From contig NZ_CABFJY010000044.1 in the NCBI RefSeq assembly GCF_901687125.1, positions 118,003-182,002 on the forward strand: a DNA stretch of 64,000 bases, in the 5' to 3' direction. The stretch comes from Actinobacillus vicugnae. Lineage in GTDB: Bacteria; Pseudomonadota; Gammaproteobacteria; Enterobacterales; Pasteurellaceae. Positions 47,070 through 58,865 of this stretch are shown one piece after another. A program made the position numbers and the translations under genes. Within the stretch, counting starts at the first letter, position 1, and every line of letters starts with the position of its first letter. The notes under the pieces are model-generated. The model was not told the origin of the DNA. It worked only from the letters and a program-made list of their open reading frames with translations, and did not search any database.

Positions 47070-47851
47070 TACGCTTGTTCCTCACGTTTAAATACTAATT
47101 CTGTGTCACTCGACGCTGCTTCATCAAACCAATAACCCGCATAGTTAAATGCTTTTAATTGCTCAATTGTTTTTGGTTGTGTTACTAACATAAAACGCAC
47201 CATCATGCCACGTGCCTTTTTCGCATAGAAGCTGATTTGCTTGAATTTACCATTTTTCTCATCTAAAAAGACTGGCTTAACGATTGTTGCCTGCAATTGT
47301 TTTGGTTTAACGGCGCCAAAATATTCATCAGAAGCCAGATTAACTAAGATATTATCTCCTTGTTCATCAATTGCTGTTTGCAACTGCTGGGTAATAATCT
47401 CCCCCCAAAACGCATAAAGATCTTTGCCTTTCGGGTTTGCTAACTTGGTGCCCATTTCTAAACGATATGGTTGCATTAAATCTAGTGGTTTCAGTAAGCC
47501 ATATAAGCCCGATAGCATACGTAAATGCGTTTGGGCGTATTCCACTTGCGCCTCAGTTAACGTTTCCGCATCAAGCCCTGTATAAACATCACCTTTAAAA
47601 GCAAATAACGCAACTTTGGCATTTTGTTCGTTATGCGCTAATTGCCATTCAGCAAAACGAGCCACATTAAGGCTAGCAAGCTTATCACTGATTGACATTA
47701 ATGAAGCTAATTCGGCGGGTGAGAATTGTTTACAGATTTCAATTAATTGCTGGCTATAAGTGGTCAAATTTGGCAGAGAATTTGCAAATGGGAAATTAGG
47801 TGCGGGCGTTTCAAAATCTAAGGTTTTGGCAGGAGAAATAATGGCTAACAT
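47069..47851 (-). CDS. yaaA: Peroxide stress protein YaaA
   Basis: DUF328 protein that limits free iron damage during hydrogen peroxide stress and binds DNA. Family landmarks: [13 protein letters not shown] at the N-terminus, [44 protein letters not shown] and [16 protein letters not shown]. 260 aa (E. coli 258). The ATG at 47851 is the conserved start; a TTG-like start at 47890 would add 13 residues. It is closed by no terminator and is coupled to the lipoprotein gene after it. Confidence 0.93.
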   Translation of the reverse strand: MLAIISPAKTLDFETPAPNFPFANSLPNLTTYSQQLIEICKQFSPAELASLMSISDKLASLNVARFAEWQLAHNEQNAKVALFAFKGDVYTGLDAETLTEAQVEYAQTHLRMLSGLYGLLKPLDLMQPYRLEMGTKLANPKGKDLYAFWGEIITQQLQTAIDEQGDNILVNLASDEYFGAVKPKQLQATIVKPVFLDEKNGKFKQISFYAKKARGMMVRFMLVTQPKTIEQLKAFNYAGYWFDEAASSDTELVFKREEQA

Positions 47852-47907
47852 AAAAAGTACCTTTGTTAAAAATTTGTAGCATTTTAGCACTAGTTAGGCG
47901 ATAAAAA

Positions 47908-47936
47908 CAGAAAAGGCAGGAATAATCCTGCCTTCT
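47908..47936 (-). terminator. Terminator after rpsI
   Basis: AAGGCAGGA (47913-47921), loop ATAA, TCCTGCCTT (47926-47934). On the minus strand TTCTGTTTTT follows. Located 40 bp after the rpsI stop. Confidence 0.8.
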
Positions 47937-47972
47937 GCTGATAATACTTTCGTATATCGGTAATACTCGAAA

Positions 47973-48368
47973 TTAACGTTTTGAGTATTGTGGACGACGA
48001 CGTGCTTTGTGTAAACCCACTTTTTTACGTTCAACGCGACGTGCGTCACGAGTAACGAAGCCAGCTGCACGTAATGCAGGGCGTAAAGTTTCATCGTATT
48101 CCATTAATGCACGTGTGATACCGTGACGGATCGCACCTGCTTGACCAGAAATACCACCACCTTTAACAGTGATGTATAAATCTAATTTATCTAATAACTC
48201 AACTAATTCTAATGGTTGACGAACTACCATGCGTGAAGTTTCACGACCGAAGTAAACGTCTAAAGAACGTTGGTTGATGGTAATGTTACCACTGCCCGGT
48301 TTGATAAATACACGAGCTGAAGAGCTTTTGCGGCGACCTGTGCCGTAGTTTTGATTTGCTGCTGTCAT
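47973..48368 (-). CDS. rpsI: 30S ribosomal protein S9
   Basis: Small-subunit protein whose C-terminal tail ([19 protein letters not shown], here 131 aa in total) contacts the P-site tRNA. N-terminal [13 protein letters not shown] and central [19 protein letters not shown] are invariant S9 motifs. Co-transcribed with rplM, 16 bp upstream. Confidence 0.98.
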   Translation of the reverse strand: MTAANQNYGTGRRKSSSARVFIKPGSGNITINQRSLDVYFGRETSRMVVRQPLELVELLDKLDLYITVKGGGISGQAGAIRHGITRALMEYDETLRPALRAAGFVTRDARRVERKKVGLHKARRRPQYSKR

Positions 48369-48384
48369 TTTCGATGCTCCGTGA

Positions 48385-48972
<588 letters not shown>

Positions 48973-49116
48973 TAACTAAAAAGCTAAGTTTTTTTGCATT
49001 AAATCTGAAAAATGTCGGGAAGCTCAAATTTTCAAGATTTTGTTAGCTAAAGCCCTTCTCTTGCCTAGCAGAACATGATACAAAAAGCTAAGTTTCACTA
49101 CCAAGAGGAATCAATT

Positions 49117-49509
49117 ATGATGGGACAATGGACACCAGAAGTTTGGTCTGCAATTGGCGTAGCCTTTGTGATTGGTATCATTGTAGGATGCGTTGTTATA
49201 CGTGCATTTAAAGGCAATGTGCAACAACATATCCAGTTGGAAAATGAGCTCAAAGACACCAAAGCCAAAGTAGAAGCGCAAAACCAACAGCTTGAACAGC
49301 ATTTTGCACAATCTGCAGCATTGCTCTCAACCCTTGCTGAAGATTACAAAAAACTGTATCAGCATTTAGCTCAAGGTTCTGAAAAACTCTTGCCTGAAGC
49401 CGAACAGTTAGCTTTTTTCCAGCAATCTCAACTCACCTTAAAACAGGAAAATAGTGAGGATCAACCAAGAGACTATTCCGAAGGTTCATCAGGATTGTTA
49501 AAGTCGTAA
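49117..49509 (+). CDS. zapG: ZapG/YhcB-family membrane protein (DUF1043)
   Basis: Single-span inner-membrane protein linked to cell division and envelope growth. One N-terminal helix (about residues 10-30, AIGVAFVIGIIVGCVVIRAF), then a Gln/Leu coiled coil (ENELKDTKAKVEAQNQQLEQ) and a low-complexity tail. 130 aa. Start set at 49117 because AAGAGGAATC is 7 nt upstream; an ATG at 49075 lacks a ribosome site. Next to rplM as yhcB is near rplM-rpsI in E. coli. Confidence 0.88.
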   Translation: MMGQWTPEVWSAIGVAFVIGIIVGCVVIRAFKGNVQQHIQLENELKDTKAKVEAQNQQLEQHFAQSAALLSTLAEDYKKLYQHLAQGSEKLLPEAEQLAFFQQSQLTLKQENSEDQPRDYSEGSSGLLKS

Positions 49510-49524
49510 AATCTCCAGAAAAAT

Positions 49525-49558
49525 AGACCGCTTGTGCATTTCAAATCATAAGCGGTCT
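49525..49558. terminator. USS-built terminator, zapG / glnD
   Basis: AGACCGCTT (49525-49533) and AAGCGGTCT (49550-49558), perfect 9-bp arms between the convergent genes zapG and glnD. T runs on either side are short. Confidence 0.6.
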
Positions 49559-49573
49559 TATCTTACTCACCAT

Positions 49574-52129
49574 TTATTCAGATAGTTCTGCCAATAGACT
49601 TTCTTTCAGCAATTTTTGTTGTGCTTTATTCAATGCCTGATTTTGTGTAGTACAAACCACAAAAAAATCCTCTACCCGCTCACCGATAGTGGTAATTTTC
49701 GCATTAACCAAAACTAGCTCTAATTGTCCGAAAATATGACTGACTTGGGCAAGCAACCCCTCTCTATCCAACGTAAATAATTCGAACGATGTTTGATTTG
49801 GATGTTCATCCGAGAGAAATTTCACTTTCGTTGCTCGTTTAAAAGATTGATGTTTCACTGGTTTTTTCAACAATTTAAAACTCACATTCTCGGCATCTGT
49901 TAATACACTTTGCAATGATTGTTGCACACGTTTACAACGATCTTCGTTCAACTCTGCACCACTTAATTCAGTGACAATAAAACTATCGAAAACCAAGCCA
50001 TTATCACAAGTAATAATTTGTGCATCATGAATGCTGATTTTTTTCTGGCTTAACGCTTGGGCAATGCGAGCAAACAAGTGTGGTTTATCCTCACAATGTA
50101 CAAAGATCTCCGTCGCACCTCTCGCATATTCATTGCTAACCAACACCATCGGTAAACTTTTCTGTTTTAAATAAGCCAAAGCGTGCCATACCAACTGTTT
50201 TGGCGTATTACGCAAAAAATAGCTATCAGGACAAGGCGCCCAAAAATTTTGCAAGCGTATCCGCTCCTGTGATGATAACGCAAATTTCATTAGCTCTAAT
50301 GCATCTAATCGATTTTGTTGGCTAACTCTTTGATAATCTAGTCGTTTTTCCAGCTCTTCCGTGGTGAATTGACAAAGCTGAGCAAAAAGTGACCGCTTCC
50401 AATCATTCCACAAGTTTTCATTCGTGGCACAAATATCCGAAATGGTTAAGCACATTAAATCGGCTAAAGCGGTCGAATTTCCAACAATTTTTGCGAAGCT
50501 TTTTACGACCGCAGGATCATGAATATCACGGCGTTGAGCAGTTAATGACATCGTAAGATGCTCCCTAACTAACCAAGCCATTTGCTGTGCCTCTTGCTCG
50601 GTAAAGCCATGCAAAATAGCAAATTCATAGGCATCCACTGCGCCTACTTGTGCATGATCACCTTCGCGCCCTTTTGCAATATCATGGAAAAGCGCCGCTA
50701 AATATAAGATATGGCGGTGTGTACAAGTTGAGAAAGATTGGCAACAGAGCGGGTGATCCTCGTACGCTCCGTCGGTTAAAAAACTCTCAAGTTTTTGCAT
50801 CACCCGAATAGTATGCTCATCCACCGTATAAATATGAAATAAATCAAATTGCATAAGCCCTTTGATACCATCCCATTGCGGTAAATAAGCAGATAAAACG
50901 CCTAGTTGGTGCATTGGGAGAATCGCTCGCTCCACCATTTTGGGCTGTGAAAAGAGCGAAATAAAACGCGCTCTGGCAGCGGGAATCTGGCACAATGGCT
51001 GCGTTTGTTTTTTTAGCGCTAATCGTAAATTACGCAAGGTAATCGCATTAGCTTTTGCTTCAGGGAGCTGAGTTAAATGTACAAAAAGATCTAAAATAGA
51101 AACAGGATCTTGAATAAAACAGCGTCTATGCCGACAAACTATTTCTGAGCCTTGCAGATAATAATTCTGATCAAGCGGTTGTTTTTCTGCCGTATTTTGC
51201 TTACCTAAAATCAGCTGTTCAAAATTATCCAGCAATAATTGGCTAAGCTGTGAAATAGATTGTGTTGCTTGGAAAAACGCCTTCATCATCGTTTCTACAG
51301 GCTGATTACCCTCGCCCTGATAGCCTAATTGTTCACTTAATTGAAGCTGACGATCAAAACGTAGGCGGTTGTCATAGCGTTTAAGCTGTAAATGTAATGC
51401 AAAACGCATCCGAAAAAGCACCGCTTGTGCCTCATTCAGTTCGTTAAATTCTTCAGGAAAAATGATTCCTTTATTTAATAAGCTATCAAAGGAATAAGTA
51501 CCAAAGTGCCTTAGCGAGATCCACGCAACCAAATGCAGATCACGCAAACCACCAGGGCTATGTTTTAGGTCTGGCTCTAGGTTATAACTAGTATTGTGAT
51601 AACGGGCGTAACGCGCATTGCGTTCTTGCATTTTTGCACTAAAAAATTGATCTATCGCCCAAAAATCTTCTGCATAGAGTTGTTCATGCAATATTTGCCA
51701 TAAGGCTTTATTGCCCGTGAGATAACGCCCTTCATACATATTAGTCGCTACGGTTAATTCGTTTTTACCAATTTCTATACACTCACTCAGGGTTCTAACG
51801 CTCGCCCCCACTTGCAATTTGCTATCCCATAGCAAGTTAAATAATTCATTGAACTTGGCGTGTGTGACATCATCTAGCATTTGTTCCACAATCACTAAAA
51901 TATCTAAATCGGATAACGGGAACATTTCTTGTCTGCCATAGCCCCCCACTGCAATCAGTGATAAATCTGCACGTTGATCAAAGCCGAATTTCTGCCATAA
52001 TGTCAGTAACATTTGGTCATAAAAATCACTGCGTTGTCGTAACAACGTCACGACTTCTGTTGTAGCAAAATCCGTTTTTTGCTGCAGGTTAAACTCAGAA
52101 AGTTGTTGTTTGAGTGCTGTGTCTGCCAT
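49574..52129 (-). CDS. glnD: PII uridylyltransferase / uridylyl-removing enzyme
   Basis: Nitrogen sensor that adds UMP to PII when glutamine is low and removes it when high. N-terminal nucleotidyltransferase (GGYGRQEMFPLSDLDILVIV), central HD hydrolase domain (HILYLAALFHDIAKGREGDH) and two C-terminal ACT domains (about residues 680-851). 851 aa (E. coli 890). The stop lies 40 bp from the zapG end. No other nitrogen gene is in the window. Confidence 0.95.
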   Translation of the reverse strand: MADTALKQQLSEFNLQQKTDFATTEVVTLLRQRSDFYDQMLLTLWQKFGFDQRADLSLIAVGGYGRQEMFPLSDLDILVIVEQMLDDVTHAKFNELFNLLWDSKLQVGASVRTLSECIEIGKNELTVATNMYEGRYLTGNKALWQILHEQLYAEDFWAIDQFFSAKMQERNARYARYHNTSYNLEPDLKHSPGGLRDLHLVAWISLRHFGTYSFDSLLNKGIIFPEEFNELNEAQAVLFRMRFALHLQLKRYDNRLRFDRQLQLSEQLGYQGEGNQPVETMMKAFFQATQSISQLSQLLLDNFEQLILGKQNTAEKQPLDQNYYLQGSEIVCRHRRCFIQDPVSILDLFVHLTQLPEAKANAITLRNLRLALKKQTQPLCQIPAARARFISLFSQPKMVERAILPMHQLGVLSAYLPQWDGIKGLMQFDLFHIYTVDEHTIRVMQKLESFLTDGAYEDHPLCCQSFSTCTHRHILYLAALFHDIAKGREGDHAQVGAVDAYEFAILHGFTEQEAQQMAWLVREHLTMSLTAQRRDIHDPAVVKSFAKIVGNSTALADLMCLTISDICATNENLWNDWKRSLFAQLCQFTTEELEKRLDYQRVSQQNRLDALELMKFALSSQERIRLQNFWAPCPDSYFLRNTPKQLVWHALAYLKQKSLPMVLVSNEYARGATEIFVHCEDKPHLFARIAQALSQKKISIHDAQIITCDNGLVFDSFIVTELSGAELNEDRCKRVQQSLQSVLTDAENVSFKLLKKPVKHQSFKRATKVKFLSDEHPNQTSFELFTLDREGLLAQVSHIFGQLELVLVNAKITTIGERVEDFFVVCTTQNQALNKAQQKLLKESLLAELSE

Positions 52130-52198
52130 ATGTTTATCTCTAAAATAGATTACGCTTAATCACACTTTTAGCATACTCCAGTCAAATTAGAAAGACAA

Positions 52199-52246
52199 AA
52201 AAGCGGTCGAATTCTGCAAACATTTTGCAAATTTCAACCGCTTGTT
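52199..52246. repeat. Inverted USS pair, tyrP-glnD gap
   Basis: AAAAGCGGTCGAATTCTGCA (from 52199) faces TTGCAAATTTCAACCGCTTG (52225-52244). Same-strand genes on both sides; on the minus strand it is followed by TTTTTT, so it may end tyrP transcripts. Confidence 0.6.
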
Positions 52247-52264
52247 GGTTTATTTGTTTAGTGA

Positions 52265-53479
52265 TTAAGCACCAATCACTTTTGGCAAATAACCCGCATC
52301 AATTAAGAACGGTACGTTCATAATCAGTAAACCTAAAATTAAAGCGAGCAGTAAACTAAAGCCGCCCCCGATTACACGGTAAGGTGCTTCTGGGTACAAC
52401 TTACGGAAACGCCACGCCATACCTACTGGTAATACTAAACCGTAGAAAGTAAACATTTGACCTGCGTAAGTCAGAGAGTTTAAGAAATCTGTATAGAATA
52501 ACGCAAAAAACACTGGCGGAATAAAGGTTAATAAACCAAGCGAGATGCGATTAGCTTTGATGTTAATACGTTTCAATAAGTCATCTAAACAATCAAATAA
52601 TGCGAGTGAGACCCCTAAGAATGACGTGATTAGCGCCACTGCAGAGAAGGTAGTTACTGCACCACTAATAAATGCACTACCTGTCGCTTGGTAAGTTGCA
52701 TCAACTAAACCGCTTAATGTTGGGTTAGCACGTACGATTTCTACGAATTGAGATTGTGCAAATACACCATGAATCGCCATTTGCCATAAAATATACGCAA
52801 ATAATGGAATACCTGTACCAACAATAATTGCAGTGCGTAAACGTTTAATATTGCCATCTAAATATTTATTAATTGATGGGATCACAACATGGAAGCCAAA
52901 TGAAGTAAAGAATACTGGACTTGCTGAAATCAATAAGAAATCTTTTAATGGCATCGCGCCAAGGTTTTCTAAACTTACTTGCGGCAACATCATGATTAAT
53001 ACGAAACCAAATGCCAATAATTTTACAATAAATAATAAACGGGTCACGATATCAACGGAACCTGTACCAATCGTTACAAATACCCCAAAGATCACCGCAA
53101 ATGCAACAATACTTACTGATTTAGCATTTTCTCCTAAAAAAGAGAATAACGGCACTAATAAATCGCCACCGCTCCCTACAATGTAAGCGGTCAGAATCGC
53201 ATACATAAACACAACCAGTGATAATGTTGCTAAAACACGTCCAAACATACCAAAATATTGCTCTGCTAAGGTTGCGATCCCCGCATCTTGCCGTTCTGCT
53301 TTTTGGTACACTTCAACAAATAAAAGTGCGCTGTAGGATAATAAAGCCCAAAGAATAAAAAGTAACGTTAATGTATAGCCGAAACCCATTTCTGCTGACG
53401 TTAATGGCATTGCCAACATACCAGCGCCGATTGTGGTCCCCGCAACAATCAATGCACTACCAAAAGTTTTGTTTTGCAT
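52265..53479 (-). CDS. tyrP: Tyrosine-specific permease
   Basis: Inner-membrane aromatic amino acid carrier (ArAAP family), eleven membrane helices. The N-terminus FGSALIVAGTTIGAGMLAMP and PVFFTSFGFHVVIPSINKYL, with SFLGVSLALFDCLDDL, follow E. coli TyrP closely. 404 aa (E. coli 403). The paralogous tryptophan carrier Mtr is less similar in these blocks. TyrR-like boxes lie 57-93 bp upstream of the start, which supports the assignment. Confidence 0.92.
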   Translation of the reverse strand: MQNKTFGSALIVAGTTIGAGMLAMPLTSAEMGFGYTLTLLFILWALLSYSALLFVEVYQKAERQDAGIATLAEQYFGMFGRVLATLSLVVFMYAILTAYIVGSGGDLLVPLFSFLGENAKSVSIVAFAVIFGVFVTIGTGSVDIVTRLLFIVKLLAFGFVLIMMLPQVSLENLGAMPLKDFLLISASPVFFTSFGFHVVIPSINKYLDGNIKRLRTAIIVGTGIPLFAYILWQMAIHGVFAQSQFVEIVRANPTLSGLVDATYQATGSAFISGAVTTFSAVALITSFLGVSLALFDCLDDLLKRINIKANRISLGLLTFIPPVFFALFYTDFLNSLTYAGQMFTFYGLVLPVGMAWRFRKLYPEAPYRVIGGGFSLLLALILGLLIMNVPFLIDAGYLPKVIGA

Positions 53480-53535
53480 ATCTAACCTCTAAAAATTGTT
53501 ATTAGGTTGGTTATTCTACAAGAACAAAAAACAAA

Positions 53536-53572
53536 TGTAACGAAAAAATCTCACCGTAAATAAAATTTTACA
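53536..53572. promoter_or_regulatory. TyrR boxes upstream of tyrP
   Basis: CGTAAA-TAAAAT-TTTACA (53555-53572) matches the TyrR box TGTAAA-N6-TTTACA in 11 of 12 positions. Next to it, with one base between them, TGTAAC-GAAAAA-ATCTCA (53536-53553) is a weaker copy. A strong and a weak box side by side is the layout known at TyrR-controlled promoters. Confidence 0.6.
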
Positions 53573-53659
53573 CCCTTTAAAATCAATAAGTTAGTATTAA
53601 TTTTTATCTTGCAAGATTCCAGAAAGATTCAACCGCTTGTAAAATCAGCAATTAATAAA

Positions 53660-53694
53660 CATAAAAAAACCGAGAAACTTGCGTCTCTCGGTTT
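53660..53694 (-). terminator. Terminator after ftsH
   Basis: AAACCGAGA (53667-53675) and TCTCGGTTT (53686-53694), perfect 9-bp arms. On the minus strand a seven-T run follows. Confidence 0.85.
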
Positions 53695-53708
53695 GTTATT
53701 ATTGATAG

Positions 53709-55640
53709 TTAAGCGTCAGCTTGTTTATCTGCCACTTCCGCATCATTTGGTGCTTCTGTTGGTTGCTGCTCTATATTAGGTTTTTGCGCAGTTGGTGAAT
53801 CGCTTGATGAGCTATTATCGCTCTTATCGTTCCAACCTGCAGGCTCACCTACTGGACGACGATTCATTAAATCATTAATTTGCTTACGATCTAAGGTTTC
53901 ATATTTTAACAATGCATCTTTCATCGCATGTAAAATATCTATATTGTCTTCTAATGTTTGCTTCGCTCGCGCATAGTTACGATCGATGATTTTACGCATT
54001 TCTTGGTCAATCAATTTCTGTGAATCTTCTGATACACCTTTGATTGCGCCCATTCCATCTTCATTTTGATAGAACAAAGGCCCTAATTCTTTAGAGAAGC
54101 CCCATTGGGTTACCATTGCACGGGCAATTTGCGTTGCACGGTGAATATCTGAAGACGCCCCCGTGGTAATTTTATCTTCACCAAAAATTAAACCTTCGGC
54201 AATTCGTCCTGCGAATAATGTAGAAAGTTGGCTTTCTAATTTAGTAAAGGTTTCACTTACACGATCGCCTTCTGGCAAGAATTGTGCAAAGCCAAGCGCT
54301 TGACCTCGAGGTACAATCGTTACTTTGTTAAGTGGATCGTGTTCTGGCATTAAATAACCAACAATAACGTGACCCGCTTCGTGATATGCTGTATTCATCA
54401 GCTCTTTTTCAGTCATCGTATTTGAACGACGTTCAGGCCCCATATTGATTTTATCGCGCGCTTTTTCGAAGTCATCCATTGTGACAACACGCTGGTTTTT
54501 ACGCGCTGCGAATAACGCTGCTTCGTTTACTAAGTTCGCTAATTGTGCACCTGAATAACCTGGTGTGCCACGAGCTACAATCATTGGATCAACATCTGGC
54601 GCAAGCGGTACTTTTTTCATATGTACTTTTAAGATTTGTTCACGACCTTTCACATTCGGCAAATCCACCGTTACTTGGCGGTCAAAACGACCTGGACGAG
54701 TTAAAGCATCATCAAGCACATCTGCGCGGTTAGTTGCTGCGATAATGATTACGCCTTCCGAACCTTCAAAACCGTCCATTTCTACCAGCATTTGGTTTAA
54801 GGTTTGTTCACGTTCATCATGACCACCACTAAAACCAGCTCCACCACGTTTACGACCTACCGCATCAATTTCATCAATAAAAATGATACAAGGCGCATTT
54901 TTCTTTGCCTGTTCGAAAAGATCACGTACACGTGAAGCCCCCACGCCGACAAACATTTCAACAAAATCAGACCCCGCCATAGTAAAGAAAGGCACGCCTG
55001 CTTCGCCAGCAATAGCTTTTGCCAACAAGGTTTTACCTGTACCTGGAGGACCTACCATCAGAATACCTTTTGGAATACGTCCCCCCAATTTTTGGAATTT
55101 GCTTGGATCTTTTAAGAAATCGACCACTTCGCCAACTTCTTCTTTCGCTTCATCACAGCCAGCAACATCTGTAAAACGTGTTTTTACTTGCTCAGCCGTC
55201 AGCATTTTTGCTTTGCTTTTACCAAAGCTCATCGCACCACGACCGCCACCGCCTTGCATTTGACGCATATAGAAAACCCAGAAACCAATTAACATTAGCA
55301 TCGGGAACCATGAAATAAAGATTTGCGACAACAAGCCACGACGCTCTTCTGGCTGCCCCGTTATTGTTGCATTAGTTTTCGCAAGATCCGCCAATAAGTA
55401 TTCATCGTACATTGGCATCACTGTTTGATATTGCGTACCATCGTTTTTAGTAACAGAAATAGTTTCATCGTTGCGTTTAAAATCTACCTCTTTTAAATTA
55501 TTCGATTTGATATCGTTCAAGAAGGTTGAATAAGCAACCGTATTATTGTTACTAAAGTTTGAGTTAAAGCCTTCAAATGCCGTCATTAGCACTACTGCTA
55601 CCACGACCCAAAGGACAATATTTTTAACCATATCACTCAA
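53709..55640 (-). CDS. ftsH: ATP-dependent zinc metalloprotease FtsH
   Basis: Membrane-bound AAA+ protease that removes damaged membrane proteins, sigma-32 and LpxC. Two membrane helices (about residues 6-22 and 105-124), Walker A GPPGTGKT at 197-204, [14 protein letters not shown], and the zinc site HEAGH at 420-424. The C-terminal tail is Asn/Ser/Asp-rich. The start is taken as TTG at 55640 (MSDMVKN) because GAGGAAA is 8 nt upstream of it; the ATG three codons later (55631) would be 17 nt away. E. coli ftsH, as I recall it, carries the same TTG-Ser-Asp-ATG arrangement. 643 aa with TTG. Downstream of rlmE, as in E. coli. Confidence 0.94.
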   Translation of the reverse strand: MSDMVKNIVLWVVVAVVLMTAFEGFNSNFSNNNTVAYSTFLNDIKSNNLKEVDFKRNDETISVTKNDGTQYQTVMPMYDEYLLADLAKTNATITGQPEERRGLLSQIFISWFPMLMLIGFWVFYMRQMQGGGGRGAMSFGKSKAKMLTAEQVKTRFTDVAGCDEAKEEVGEVVDFLKDPSKFQKLGGRIPKGILMVGPPGTGKTLLAKAIAGEAGVPFFTMAGSDFVEMFVGVGASRVRDLFEQAKKNAPCIIFIDEIDAVGRKRGGAGFSGGHDEREQTLNQMLVEMDGFEGSEGVIIIAATNRADVLDDALTRPGRFDRQVTVDLPNVKGREQILKVHMKKVPLAPDVDPMIVARGTPGYSGAQLANLVNEAALFAARKNQRVVTMDDFEKARDKINMGPERRSNTMTEKELMNTAYHEAGHVIVGYLMPEHDPLNKVTIVPRGQALGFAQFLPEGDRVSETFTKLESQLSTLFAGRIAEGLIFGEDKITTGASSDIHRATQIARAMVTQWGFSKELGPLFYQNEDGMGAIKGVSEDSQKLIDQEMRKIIDRNYARAKQTLEDNIDILHAMKDALLKYETLDRKQINDLMNRRPVGEPAGWNDKSDNSSSSDSPTAQKPNIEQQPTEAPNDAEVADKQADA

Positions 55641-55687
55641 GGTTAATTTCCTCTTTTAGAATAAAAAAACTTGCCATTTTACTAGAT

Positions 55688-55734
55688 AACAAGCGGTCAG
55701 ATTTTGCAAAACTTTTGCAATTTTCGACCGTTTA
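55688..55734. repeat. USS with degenerate partner, rlmE-ftsH gap
   Basis: ACAAGCGGTCAGATTTTGCA (55689-55708) faces TTGCAATTTTCGACCGTTTA (from 55715), the second core being ACCGTTT. It lies between rlmE and ftsH, which are otherwise neighbours on the same strand. Confidence 0.45.
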
Positions 55735-56361
55735 TTAGCCTTTATAACCCGTCGCAACAATGTAAACCTCTCTTGAACGATCACGAGAAGCCTCTGGTTT
55801 GCGCACTTTTACGGCGCTAAACATTGCACGAATTTCTCTTAAATACTCGTCAAAGCCTTCACCTTGGAATACTTTAACAACAAAACTGCCTTTTGGTGCT
55901 AACACTTGGCGACACATATCTAAAGCCAGTTCAACTAAATACATTGCGCGGGGAATATCAACTGAAGGCATACCGCTGAAATTTGGCGCCATATCCGACA
56001 TTACGACATCCACCATATCATCGCCAACACGCTCTAACAGCGCATTTAACACTGATTCTTCTCGAAAATCGCCTTGTAGAAAATCCACCCCAACAATTGG
56101 GTTCATATCTAAAATATCGCAAGCAATGATTCGACCTTTGCTCCCGATTTGCGTTACCGCATATTGCGACCAACCACCTGGCGCGGCACCTAAATCTACT
56201 ACAGTCATACCAGGTTTGAATAAACGGTCGGTTTGTTGGATTTCATCTAGCTTAAAATAAGCACGTGAGCGTAATTTTTGTTTGTGTGCTTTTTGCACGA
56301 ATTGATCTTTAAAATGTTCGGCAAGCCAACGTGATGAACTCGCACTTCTTTTTCTGCCCAT
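55735..56361 (-). CDS. rlmE: 23S rRNA 2'-O-ribose methyltransferase RlmE (U2552)
   Basis: Heat-shock methyltransferase (FtsJ/RrmJ) that modifies U2552 of 23S rRNA in the 50S subunit. SAM motif [16 protein letters not shown], the K-D-K-E residues visible in [22 protein letters not shown], and [14 protein letters not shown]. 208 aa (E. coli 209). First in rlmE-ftsH. Confidence 0.95.
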   Translation of the reverse strand: MGRKRSASSSRWLAEHFKDQFVQKAHKQKLRSRAYFKLDEIQQTDRLFKPGMTVVDLGAAPGGWSQYAVTQIGSKGRIIACDILDMNPIVGVDFLQGDFREESVLNALLERVGDDMVDVVMSDMAPNFSGMPSVDIPRAMYLVELALDMCRQVLAPKGSFVVKVFQGEGFDEYLREIRAMFSAVKVRKPEASRDRSREVYIVATGYKG

Positions 56362-56507
56362 TAAATAAATCTCTTCCCTGCCTCTTAAAAAAACTAGTTT
56401 ATCATAATAAGGGCAATTTGGCGCTATTCAAGAGCGAAAAGAGACGTAAAGTTAAAAAATTGTAATAAGCGGTCGGATTTTTGTCACTTTTTACAAAAAA
56501 CAGCCAC

Positions 56508-56523
56508 CCGCAACCGATTGCCT
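56508..56523. promoter_or_regulatory. PurR box upstream of guaB
   Basis: CCGCAACCGATTGCCT compares with the PurR palindrome ACGCAAACGTTTGCGT at 12 of 16 positions, keeping the central CGNTTGC core. It lies just upstream of the guaB -35. PurR represses guaBA in E. coli. Confidence 0.55.
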
Positions 56524-56533
56524 TAAATTCAAT

Positions 56534-56562
56534 TTTACAACTTTGTAAAACGCCTGTATAAT
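56534..56562 (+). promoter_or_regulatory. guaB promoter
   Basis: TTTACA (56534-56539), 17 bp, TATAAT (56557-56562), then a GC-rich stretch (CGCCCGC). Near-consensus sigma-70 promoter about 60 bp before the ATG. Confidence 0.75.
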
Positions 56563-56609
56563 TCGCCCGCAATAATTTCTAGACAGCTCTTTTATTTTTT
56601 TATCTTTAA

Positions 56610-58088
<1,479 letters not shown>

Positions 58089-58110
58089 TCAACTCTACGC
58101 TATAAACAAC

Positions 58111-58156
58111 CAAGCGGTCGAATTTTGTAAAATCTTTGCAATTTTTGACCGCTTGT
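58111..58156. repeat. Inverted USS pair, guaB-HAD gap
   Basis: CAAGCGGTCGAATTTTG (58111-58127) faces CAATTTTTGACCGCTTG (58139-58155), nearly perfect. It can form a hairpin between guaB and the next gene, with no T run after it on the plus strand. Confidence 0.6.
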
Positions 58157-58170
58157 AATTAGGAGGAACA

Positions 58171-58845
58171 ATGATTCAAGCGATAATTTTTGATATGGAC
58201 GGCGTGATTGTCGATACCGAATACCTTGAGTTTTCGTTGCAAAAGCAATTTATTGAAGAGATCAAAGAACATGATCGCCCCATTACGCTAGCGCAACAGT
58301 CCGAAGTAGTTGGCAAATGTTTAAAAGAAATCCCAATTATTGTGAAAAAATTAGCAGGTTCAACGCTACCCATTGAAGAAATTCGTGAACGCTATTATCA
58401 GTTCTTCCAAACATTATTTAGCAATGTGAATTATCTGGATATCTTCCGTTCCGATATAAAGCAGATTCTCCAATTTGCTAAACAAAACCAAATAAAATTG
58501 GCAGTGGCATCCTCCTCCGCCCTTGCCCACATTCATACGATTTTAACAGCCTGTGGCATTAAAGATGAATTTGATTTGATCGTCAGTGGCGAGCAATTTG
58601 CACAAAGCAAACCCGATCCAACAATTTATCGCTACACTTGTAAGCAACTCGGTGTCTCCCCCGAAAATGCCATCGCAATTGAAGATTCATTCTACGGTAT
58701 GCAATCGGCTAAAACGGCTGGTTTAACCGTGATTGGCTATCAAGAAGAACGTATGTTAATCGATCAATCTTTAGCCGACTATATCGGAAAAGATATGAAT
58801 GAAATTTTAGACACTCTCCGCACCTTGCACCGTGGAAATTATTGA
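58171..58845 (+). CDS. HAD-superfamily phosphatase (beta-PGM-like)
   Basis: 224-aa hydrolase. Motif [13 protein letters not shown] (residues 6-17; nucleophile Asp8), motif [10 protein letters not shown], motif III lysine and KPDPTIY, and motif [10 protein letters not shown] are all present. The cap domain resembles beta-phosphoglucomutase/YqaB. Substrate cannot be assigned; position between guaB and guaA makes a nucleotide or sugar phosphate worth testing, but nothing in the motifs shows it. Strong ribosome site AGGAGGAACA. 20 bp before guaA. Confidence 0.85.
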   Translation: MIQAIIFDMDGVIVDTEYLEFSLQKQFIEEIKEHDRPITLAQQSEVVGKCLKEIPIIVKKLAGSTLPIEEIRERYYQFFQTLFSNVNYLDIFRSDIKQILQFAKQNQIKLAVASSSALAHIHTILTACGIKDEFDLIVSGEQFAQSKPDPTIYRYTCKQLGVSPENAIAIEDSFYGMQSAKTAGLTVIGYQEERMLIDQSLADYIGKDMNEILDTLRTLHRGNY

Positions 58846-58865
58846 ACATAAACAAGAGACACAAA

